9,349 nucleotides of DNA, taken from the NCBI GenBank assembly GCA_958415665.1, contig CATYZK010000048.1, forward strand, positions 1 to 9,349, written 5' to 3'. Position 1 is the first letter of the stretch; every line of letters starts with the position of its first letter. Shown here in pieces: positions 1 to 5,146 of the stretch. Below the pieces are notes generated by a model, which did no database searches, was not told where the DNA came from, and was given only the letters and a program-made list of their open reading frames with translations. A program made the translations under genes and the position numbers. Source of the DNA: an uncultured Collinsella sp. (lineage in GTDB: Bacteria > Actinomycetota > Coriobacteriia > Coriobacteriales > Coriobacteriaceae).

Positions 1-43
1 CAAGAAGCCCTCGCCGCACGAAGTGCGCAGCGAGGGCTTCTTG
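1..43 (-). terminator. Terminator hairpin downstream of ilvE, possibly bidirectional
   Basis: The arms at 1-14 (CAAGAAGCCCTCGC) and 30-43 are perfect reverse complements. A smaller stem, CGCAC/GTGCG (15-19 with 23-27), closes the loop, so the whole segment folds into one long GC-rich hairpin. It lies 57 bases beyond the ilvE stop. Read on the minus strand its descending arm ends in CTTCTTG, so the U-rich part lies inside the stem. The window ends here, so neither a longer T-run nor the gene on the other side can be seen. Confidence 0.75.
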
Positions 44-60
44 CATGTCCGAGGACGCGC

Positions 61-85
61 CGGGAGGGAACTTGCTCCCCGCCCG
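61..85 (-). other. Second hairpin in the ilvE 3' untranslated region
   Basis: CGGG (61-64) pairs with CCCG (82-85) and GGGA (66-69) with TCCC (76-79), with a bulged base at 81 and a G-U pair when read on the minus strand. It sits between the ilvE stop and the strong hairpin at the left edge. It has no T-run, so it is more likely a 3' stabilising stem or chance GC pairing than a terminator. Confidence 0.3.
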
Positions 86-100
86 GACAGGTAAGACGGG

Positions 101-1153
101 TTACGCGACGGTGTAAACCCAGTTGTGCTTATCCTCAACAGCACCAGACTGGATACCAGTCAGGGTCTCGCGGAGCTTCTTCATCACAGGGCCGATCTCG
201 GTGTAGCCAGCCGGGAAGGTCACGGTCTCGTCGGCGCCGTAAACCTTGTTGTCGATCTCGCCAACCGGGGAGATGACAGCAGCGGTGCCGCACAGGCCGC
301 ACTCCACAAAGGTGCCGGCCTTGACCTCGGCCCACTCGACGGGGCGCTGGTCGACGGTTATGCCCAGGTCCTGAGCAACCTGAACGAGCGAGCGACGGGT
401 GATGGAGGGCAGGATGGAGTCAGTGTGCGACTGCGGAACGACGAGGGTGCCATCCTCCTTCACGAACAGGACGTTAGCGCCACCGGTCTCCTCGACATAG
501 GTACGGGACTCGGAGTCGAGATACAGGTTCTCGGCATAGCCCTCGCGATGGGCCTCCATCGTGGGCTTGAGGGACATGGCGTAGTTGAGGCCGGCCTTGA
601 TGTTGCCGGTGCCGTGCGGTGCGGCGCGGTCGTACTCGGAAACGCGCAGCTTGACGGGCTTGAGACCACCCTTAAAGTACGGACCGACCGGGGTCACGAG
701 AATGCGGAACGTGTACTCAGGAGCGGGAGCCACGCCAATCACGTCACCGGAGCCGATCATAAACGGACGCACGTACAGGGTTGCGCCGGAACCGAAGGGC
801 GGAACCCAGGCGGCGTTGGCAAAAACGACCTGCTTGACGGCCTCAACGAACTTGTCCTTGGGGAACGGGGGCATCTCGAGGCGCTGGGCAGAGTTATACA
901 TACGCTCGGCGTTCATGTCAGGACGGAAGCAGACGATGCTGCCGTCCTCGGCGGTGTAAGCCTTCAGGCCCTCAAAGACCTCCTGGCAGTAATGGAAGAT
1001 GCCACCGCACTCGGAGACATGCAGGGTGTGGTCGGTGGTCAGGCCGCCCTCGTCCCACTCGCCATCCTTCCAATGAGCCTCGTAACTGTAATCGGTCTTC
1101 ATGTAGCCAAAGCCGAGGCTACCCCAATCGATATCCTTCTTCTCGACAGTCAT
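101..1153 (-). CDS. ilvE: Branched-chain amino acid aminotransferase (PLP class IV)
   Basis: A 350-residue fold-type IV PLP aminotransferase. It interconverts valine, leucine and isoleucine with their 2-oxo acids using glutamate/2-oxoglutarate, in the cytosol. The PLP lysine is K187 in GTGNIKAGLNYAMSL. The class IV signature region is at about 221-231 (EETGGANVLFV), and CGLCGTAAVISPV lies at about 285-297. Sequence style and length fit the longer BCAT subgroup rather than the E. coli type of roughly 310 residues. The start is the ATG at 1153, because AAGGAG lies 6 bases upstream and the protein then begins MTVEKKDIDWGSLGFGY, as relatives do. The frame stays open upstream to 1303, but that Arg-rich stretch is not family-like. 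The gene is monocistronic, with terminators on both sides. I see no T-box motif in its leader, although a small overlapping ORF is present. The symbol follows family recognition. Confidence 0.95.
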   Translation of the reverse strand: MTVEKKDIDWGSLGFGYMKTDYSYEAHWKDGEWDEGGLTTDHTLHVSECGGIFHYCQEVFEGLKAYTAEDGSIVCFRPDMNAERMYNSAQRLEMPPFPKDKFVEAVKQVVFANAAWVPPFGSGATLYVRPFMIGSGDVIGVAPAPEYTFRILVTPVGPYFKGGLKPVKLRVSEYDRAAPHGTGNIKAGLNYAMSLKPTMEAHREGYAENLYLDSESRTYVEETGGANVLFVKEDGTLVVPQSHTDSILPSITRRSLVQVAQDLGITVDQRPVEWAEVKAGTFVECGLCGTAAVISPVGEIDNKVYGADETVTFPAGYTEIGPVMKKLRETLTGIQSGAVEDKHNWVYTVA

Positions 1154-1299
1154 ATGTCGCTCCTTACATACACAGTTGCATACTCGCGAACCCGCACGCA
1201 AGGACCGAGGCCGACCGCGTCGCAACGTCGCACGCCCGGAGCGTAGAGCCGGACGGGACACGCGAGCAGCATCAAAGCCGATGGCACGTCGATTCGCAT
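1150..1299 (-). CDS. Possible 49-codon leader ORF overlapping the ilvE start
   Basis: The ATG at 1299 opens a 49-residue frame (starts MRIDVPSALMLLACPV) that ends at a TGA at 1152-1150, overlapping the ilvE ATG as ATGA. The -10-like TACAAT ends 7 bases before this ATG, so the ORF could be translated from the very 5' end of the transcript (leaderless); it has no Shine-Dalgarno. By count it has 8 Val, 5 Leu and 2 Ile in 49 residues, which would suit a branched-chain leader peptide. There are no consecutive runs of these codons, however, and I see no clear attenuator. ORFs of this size also arise by chance in GC-rich DNA. It could equally be untranslated leader. Confidence 0.25.
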   Translation of the reverse strand: MRIDVPSALMLLACPVRLYAPGVRRCDAVGLGPCVRVREYATVYVRSDI

Positions 1300-1306
1300 G
1301 CACGAG

Positions 1307-1312
1307 ATTGTA
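1307..1312 (-). promoter_or_regulatory. Candidate ilvE -10 box
   Basis: On the minus strand the hexamer TACAAT matches the sigma-70-type -10 at five of six positions. The -35 region 16-17 bases upstream (TTTATC or TTTTAT, about 1329-1335) is weak. Transcription would start near 1299-1300, giving a leader of about 150 bases before ilvE. Confidence 0.45.
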
Positions 1313-1342
1313 CTCCGCACACGCATCGGATAAAACGCTTTT

Positions 1343-1358
1343 CTTTAACTAACTAAAG
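1343..1358. promoter_or_regulatory. Palindrome upstream of the ilvE promoter, possible operator
   Basis: CTTTA-N6-TAAAG is a perfect 5-bp dyad in an AT-rich patch just upstream of the presumed -35 region of ilvE. Its position would suit an activator or upstream repressor site. No regulator can be named from the sequence. Confidence 0.25.
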
Positions 1359-1378
1359 TATTTTCATTTGACCGAAGC

Positions 1379-1412
1379 AAAAAGGCCCGCCACCGTAAGC
1401 GGTGACGGGCCT
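1379..1412 (-). terminator. Rho-independent terminator of the DedA gene
   Basis: The arms at 1383-1395 and 1400-1412 form a 13-bp stem with one G-U pair and a 4-base loop. Read on the minus strand it is followed by TTTTTGC (the five A's at 1379-1383 of the plus strand). It lies 30 bases past the DedA stop and separates that gene from ilvE. Confidence 0.92.
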
Positions 1413-1441
1413 CAACTGCACGGTTTGCGCGCTGGCTCGAT

Positions 1442-2089
1442 CTACGCGTTCTTTTTGCCCAGCTTAGCCTTAACCAAGCCGACCACGGTCGGGATGATCG
1501 ACACGGCGACGATGCCGATAATCAGCAGCTCAAAGTGCTCCTGCACAAAGGGAATGCCGCCAAAGAAGTAGCCCAGCAGCGTAAAGAGCGTCGACCAGGT
1601 AATGCCGCCCAGCACGTTAAAAATCACAAAGTTGCGCCAGTGCATGCCGCCCATGCCGGCGATAAAGGGCACAAAGGTGCGGATAAACGGAAAGAAGCGG
1701 CCCAGGAAGATGGCCAGGTGGCCCCACTTATCCAAGAAGTCCTCGGACTTTTTGATGCGCTCGGGCGTCATGGCCTTGACCTTGCCCGAGGCAATGATCT
1801 TTTTGCCAAAGAAATGGCCGATCATAAAGTTGCACTGATCGCCCAAGATGGCAGCGGCCCATGCAACGGCCAGCAAAGCCACGATGTTAAAGCCGCCGTT
1901 GTGGGCAAAAAAGCCCGAGGCAAACAGCAGCGAATCGCCGGGAAGGAACGGGAAGAATACCACGCCCGTCTCGATAAAGATGATCAGGAACACACAGCCG
2001 TAGGCCATGAGCGGGCCGGCGGCGATCCAGCTGGCGATCGCGGTGCGCGGATCCTTGAGCAGCTCGGCGATAAAATTAATGAAACCCAT
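1442..2089 (-). CDS. DedA-family integral membrane protein
   Basis: A 215-residue polytopic inner-membrane protein of the DedA (SNARE-associated/VTT) family. Family members have been linked to lipid-carrier recycling, envelope integrity and pH or antimicrobial tolerance; the exact substrate of this one is unknown. Visible family marks are the acidic residue and proline-rich re-entrant segment ETGVVFFPFLPGDSLLFASG (about 40-59) and the arginine motif FLGRFFPFIRTFVPFIAG (about 128-145, R131 and R137). Further hydrophobic spans lie at about 25-40, 67-83, 153-178 and 187-206. The tail is basic (KAKLGKKNA). The ATG at 2089 is chosen because GAGAGG lies 9 bases upstream and the protein then starts MGFINFIAELL; an upstream in-frame start at 2173 adds an Arg-rich stretch that is not family-like. 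The gene is divergent from cysE and has its own terminator. Confidence 0.92.
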   Translation of the reverse strand: MGFINFIAELLKDPRTAIASWIAAGPLMAYGCVFLIIFIETGVVFFPFLPGDSLLFASGFFAHNGGFNIVALLAVAWAAAILGDQCNFMIGHFFGKKIIASGKVKAMTPERIKKSEDFLDKWGHLAIFLGRFFPFIRTFVPFIAGMGGMHWRNFVIFNVLGGITWSTLFTLLGYFFGGIPFVQEHFELLIIGIVAVSIIPTVVGLVKAKLGKKNA

Positions 2090-2135
2090 GAAGTAAAACC
2101 TCTCAGTTGTGGGCGCGGACACGTCCAAGTTGACC

Positions 2136-2141
2136 AGTATA
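2136..2141 (-). promoter_or_regulatory. Candidate DedA gene -10 box
   Basis: TATACT on the minus strand lies 46 bases upstream of the DedA start codon, a reasonable distance. No good -35 hexamer is found at 16-18 bases spacing, so this is a weak call. Confidence 0.3.
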
Positions 2142-2209
2142 CGGTTACGGCGCGGACGCGGGCGTAATCCCACAAAAGTGCGACTTCATTCCCAGCAAGT
2201 TTGCATAAC

Positions 2210-2221
2210 TGACACCTGTCA
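2210..2221. promoter_or_regulatory. Palindrome in the DedA/cysE divergent region
   Basis: TGACA-CC-TGTCA is a perfect dyad with 5-bp arms, lying between the two divergent candidate promoters. It resembles a dimeric repressor site in size, but the cognate regulator is unknown and a 10-base dyad can occur by chance. Confidence 0.3.
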
Positions 2222-2244
2222 CGTAAAGCTGGACAAGATTGCCC

Positions 2245-2272
2245 TTCCTAATCCCTAGCGAATCGCTATACT
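2245..2272 (+). promoter_or_regulatory. Candidate cysE promoter
   Basis: The -10 TATACT at 2267-2272 (five of six consensus bases) is preceded at 16 bases by TTCCTA (2245-2250), a poor -35. Transcription would begin near 2279, leaving a leader of about 35 bases before the GTG start. Confidence 0.45.
2256..2268. promoter_or_regulatory. Palindrome overlapping the cysE -10 box, candidate operator
   Basis: TAGCGA-A-TCGCTA is a perfect dyad with 6-bp arms around one base. Its right arm overlaps the first two bases of the candidate -10 TATACT (2267-2272), where a bound protein would block RNA polymerase. The regulator is not identifiable here. Confidence 0.4.
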
Positions 2273-2313
2273 TTATTGAATTGCATTGTCGCGGCGCTAA
2301 GGGAGGGCGGCCG

Positions 2314-3018
2314 GTGAGCTTTATCAAAACCATTCGCGAGGACATCAAGACCGTCCAGGCGCAGGATCCCGCTGCGCAAAACGGCCTGGTCATCTTCTTG
2401 TCTTACCCCGGTCTTCACGCCAAGTGGAATCACGTACCCGAGCACTGGCTCTGGGAGCACGGCCATCGCTCGCTCGCCCGCGTGCTCTCGCAGCTCACCC
2501 GTCATATCACCGGCGTCGAGATTCATCCCGCCGCGCAGATCGGCAAGCACTTCTTTATCGACCATGCCATGGGCGTCGTCATCGGCGAGACCACCATTGT
2601 GGGCGACAACTGCGTGCTCTACCAGGGCGTCACGCTCGGCGGCACCGGCAACGAAACCGGTAAGCGCCACCCCACCCTGGGCAATAACGTCACTGTGGGC
2701 ACAGGCGCCAAGGTGCTCGGCAACATCCGCATCGGCAACAACGTCAAAATCGGCGGCAACTCGGTCGTCGTCAAGGACGTACCCGATAACTGCACCGTCG
2801 TGGGCGTGCCCGGGCGCATCATCAAGCGCAACGGCTGCCGCGTGTTCGAGGAGAGCTTTGACGCCAAGCAGCATCGCGAGTACATGCCCGATGACGCCGC
2901 CGAGCAGTCCGCCCTCAACCGTCAGGGCATCACCGAGAATGCCCGCCGTGTCAAGGAACTCGAGCGAGAGGTGGCGGAGCTCAAGGCCCTCGTCGCCAAG
3001 CTCGTGGACGAACGCTAG
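2314..3018 (+). CDS. cysE: Serine O-acetyltransferase
   Basis: A 234-residue enzyme that transfers acetyl from acetyl-CoA to L-serine, giving O-acetylserine, the carbon skeleton for cysteine synthesis; cytosolic. A helical N-terminal region (about 1-65) precedes the left-handed beta-helix of hexapeptide repeats (about 70-170). The catalytic dyad aligns as E69 and H84 in VEIHPAAQIGKHFFIDH. E. coli CysE has Asp at the first position, and Glu is usual in the shorter Bacillus-like subgroup. The acetyl-CoA/serine region GVTLGGTGNETGKRHP is at 105-120. The C-terminal tail (about 205-234) has coiled-coil-like heptads. The start is the GTG at 2314, 7 bases after GGGAGG; the in-frame ATG at 2239 would lie upstream of the promoter. 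No cysK follows: the gene stands alone, divergent from DedA and convergent with the ABC operon. Regulation may involve the palindrome over its -10. Confidence 0.94.
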   Translation: MSFIKTIREDIKTVQAQDPAAQNGLVIFLSYPGLHAKWNHVPEHWLWEHGHRSLARVLSQLTRHITGVEIHPAAQIGKHFFIDHAMGVVIGETTIVGDNCVLYQGVTLGGTGNETGKRHPTLGNNVTVGTGAKVLGNIRIGNNVKIGGNSVVVKDVPDNCTVVGVPGRIIKRNGCRVFEESFDAKQHREYMPDDAAEQSALNRQGITENARRVKELEREVAELKALVAKLVDER

Positions 3019-3057
3019 GAACGCAAGCGGCACAAAACGACATCGGCACCGACGCAA

Positions 3058-3096
3058 AAGGCGCGCCAGGGAGTTCATCCCCGGCGCGCCTTGTTT
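3058..3096. terminator. Bidirectional terminator between cysE and the ABC operon
   Basis: AAGGCGCGCC (3058-3067) pairs perfectly with GGCGCGCCTT (3083-3092), with an inner GGG/CCC stem and a short loop. On the plus strand it is followed by GTTT for cysE; on the minus strand the arm runs into TTTTGC for the ABC operon. It therefore serves both convergent genes. Confidence 0.88.
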
Positions 3097-3099
3097 CCG

Positions 3100-3130
3100 A
3101 TGCGACAAAGGGGCTGTCCCTTTGTCGCAT
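3100..3130. repeat. Perfect 13-bp-arm palindrome, probable dispersed hairpin repeat
   Basis: ATGCGACAAAGGG (3100-3112) and CCCTTTGTCGCAT (3118-3130) are perfect reverse complements around a 5-base loop. The right arm shares its last base with the stop codon of the ABC gene at 3130-3132. Neither side has a T-run, and a full terminator already lies next to it, so it is not needed for termination. From memory, GACAAAGGG/CCCTTTGTC hairpins recur in intergenic DNA of Coriobacteriia and some Firmicutes, which suggests a dispersed palindromic element. That cannot be checked within this window, where there is only one copy. Confidence 0.6.
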
Positions 3131-5145
3131 TAGGCGAACTGACTCAAGTAGAGGTCGGCATAGGCACCCTCGGCAGCCAGCAGTTCCTTATGCGTGCCTT
3201 GCTCGATAATGTTGCCGTGATCCATGACCAAGATCAGGTCGGCGTCCACGATCGTCGACAGGCGATGCGCGATGACAAAGCTGGTGCGCCCGCGCATGAG
3301 CGCGTCCATGGCGCGGCCGATGGCAAGCTCGGTGCGCGTGTCCACGCTTGAGGTTGCCTCGTCCAAGATGAGAATCGCCGGGTTGTTGAGCAGCACGCGC
3401 GCGATGGTCAGCAGCTGGCGCTGGCCCTGGCTAATGCTCTCGACATCGTTGGCCACCCGCGTGTCATAACCCTGCGGCATGGTGCGCACAAAGAAGTCGA
3501 CCTGCGCGGCGCGGGCGGCAGCCACGATCTCGTCGCGCGTTGCCTCGGGACAGCCATAGGCGATGTTTTCGGCAATCGTGCCGTCGAACAGCCAGGCGTC
3601 CTGCAGCACCATGCCAAACTGCTGACGTAGCTCCCCGCGGTTCATGAGGCGCGTATCCACACCGTCGAGCGTAATGCGGCCGCCGTCGATCTCGTAAAAG
3701 CGCATGAGCAGGTTGATGAGCGTCGTCTTGCCTGCGCCCGTGGTTCCCACCACGGCAATCTTCTGGCCCGGCTCGGCGGTAAACGACACGTCGCGCATGA
3801 GCGGCTTTTCGGGCGTGTAGCCAAAGCGCACATGCTCAAAAGTGACACGGCCCTCCACGCGACCCGACAGCTTGGCGGCCTCGTCCGGCAGTGGATCGGC
3901 CCCCATCTCGGGCTCATCGAGCAGGTCGAACACGCGCTCCGCACTCGCTAGCGCGCTCTGCAGCGAGTTGAAAGTGAACGACAGCTGCGTCATGGGTTCG
4001 GACGCCTCGTAGATAAACTGGAAGAACGCCTGGAACACGCCGACGGTCATGTGACCGGCGACCAGCATGCTGCAGCCCACGAGCGCAATCACGATCTGCG
4101 CCAGGCGACCGATAAAGCGGACCGCGGGTCCGACGGCGTTGATCATAAAGTCGGCCTTGGTGCTCACGCGGGCCAGCTCGCCCGAGGCTTCGTGCACTTC
4201 GGCAGAGCTCTGGTGCTCGCGATTGAATGCGCGAATCACCAAACGGCCCGAATAGCCTTCCTCGACCGCGCTCGTGATTTTGGACACCCACTCCTGACGC
4301 TCGCCCGTCACATCATGCGTACGGCGCGAAACCACCTTGGTCACCAGCAGCGATACCGCCGTAAAACCCAAAAAGATCAACGTGAGCCTAACGCTATAGA
4401 CGAACATCATGATGATGGCGCCCGTCACGGTACCGATCGATACCAGCAGCTGCAGCAATCCGCGCTGCATGCTCTCGGACATCTTGTCCAAGTCGTTGGT
4501 CGCACGGCTGACCACTTCGCCGGGGCGATGCGCGTCAAAGTAGGCTAGCGGCAGGCGGCTGAGCTTTTGCGCGATGCGGTTGCGCAGACGCAGGTTGAGT
4601 CGCTCGGCCACACTCGACATCAAAAAGCTCTGCAACGCATAGAACGACCCGGCGGCCGTCCAGATCAAGAAGTAGACAAAGATGGTCTTGCCGCATTGAT
4701 CCCAGGTGATGCTGAAGGTGGTTCCGTTGGCAAACGCCACCTGTATATGGCCCCACAGCTCGTCGATAACATGAGCGCTATATGCCGGCGCGGCGGTGTT
4801 AAAGATGACGTAGAACACGATGCTCGCAAACACGATGTAGAAGCGCCAATGGTCGCCGGCGGCCTCGCCCCACAAGCGGCGCACCGTCGCCCAGGTATCG
4901 CGGGGTTTCTCGTCCTCATCCTCGTCGTCCACATCGCGCATGCGCTCTGCCTCCGCGCGGGCACGCTCGTCCTCGGCACGCTCGTTTTCCTCGTACAGCG
5001 CTTGGCGGCGAGCCTCACGCTCGGCCGCGGCCTTGGCAACGTCATCCAGCTCGGTCGGCGCGGCAGCCTGCTCGACCGCTTCCTCGGCAGCGTCCGCAGC
5101 GGCGGCATCGATAGCGTCGCTGCGCTTCTTGAGCTCCTCGGTCAT
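3130..5145 (-). CDS. ABC exporter half-transporter, catalytically competent subunit
   Basis: A 671-residue fused membrane/ATPase subunit, probably of a heterodimeric multidrug or lipid exporter in the inner membrane. Residues 1-85 are an unusual Ala/Glu/Arg-rich, acidic extension (DVDDEDEDEK at 71-80). Six membrane helices lie between about 100 and 385, and the nucleotide-binding domain runs from about 430 to 660. It has Walker A GTTGAGKTT (467-475, K473), Q-loop Q515, signature ISQGQ (571-575, noncanonical), Walker B ILILDE (591-596) with catalytic E596, and H-loop H627. Walker B and the H-loop are intact, so this subunit supplies the hydrolytic Walker site while its altered signature completes the partner's weak site. 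The ATG at 5145 is chosen because GGGAGG lies 8 bases upstream; the GTG at 5154 would overlap that site. It starts one base after the stop of the partner gene. The substrate cannot be told from sequence. Confidence 0.93.
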   Translation of the reverse strand: MTEELKKRSDAIDAAAADAAEEAVEQAAAPTELDDVAKAAAEREARRQALYEENERAEDERARAEAERMRDVDDEDEDEKPRDTWATVRRLWGEAAGDHWRFYIVFASIVFYVIFNTAAPAYSAHVIDELWGHIQVAFANGTTFSITWDQCGKTIFVYFLIWTAAGSFYALQSFLMSSVAERLNLRLRNRIAQKLSRLPLAYFDAHRPGEVVSRATNDLDKMSESMQRGLLQLLVSIGTVTGAIIMMFVYSVRLTLIFLGFTAVSLLVTKVVSRRTHDVTGERQEWVSKITSAVEEGYSGRLVIRAFNREHQSSAEVHEASGELARVSTKADFMINAVGPAVRFIGRLAQIVIALVGCSMLVAGHMTVGVFQAFFQFIYEASEPMTQLSFTFNSLQSALASAERVFDLLDEPEMGADPLPDEAAKLSGRVEGRVTFEHVRFGYTPEKPLMRDVSFTAEPGQKIAVVGTTGAGKTTLINLLMRFYEIDGGRITLDGVDTRLMNRGELRQQFGMVLQDAWLFDGTIAENIAYGCPEATRDEIVAAARAAQVDFFVRTMPQGYDTRVANDVESISQGQRQLLTIARVLLNNPAILILDEATSSVDTRTELAIGRAMDALMRGRTSFVIAHRLSTIVDADLILVMDHGNIIEQGTHKELLAAEGAYADLYLSQFA

Positions 5146-5146
5146 G

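Noticed and set aside
125..1246. 373-residue ORF on the plus strand opposite ilvE
   Set aside because: It is antisense to a clear aminotransferase gene; long antisense frames are common in GC-rich genes and its translation has no recognisable domain.
1154..1303. 50-residue N-terminal extension of IlvE from an in-frame GTG at 1303
   Set aside because: It is Arg-rich and unlike the family, lacks a ribosome binding site, and would start only a few bases after the -10 box. The ATG at 1153 has AAGGAG.
1154..1312. T-box riboswitch in the ilvE leader
   Set aside because: I find no T-box sequence or specifier-loop arrangement in the leader on the minus strand.
2266..3108. 280-residue ORF on the minus strand opposite cysE
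   Set aside because: Shadow of the hexapeptide-repeat gene; it would run through the terminator and has no credible start or domain.
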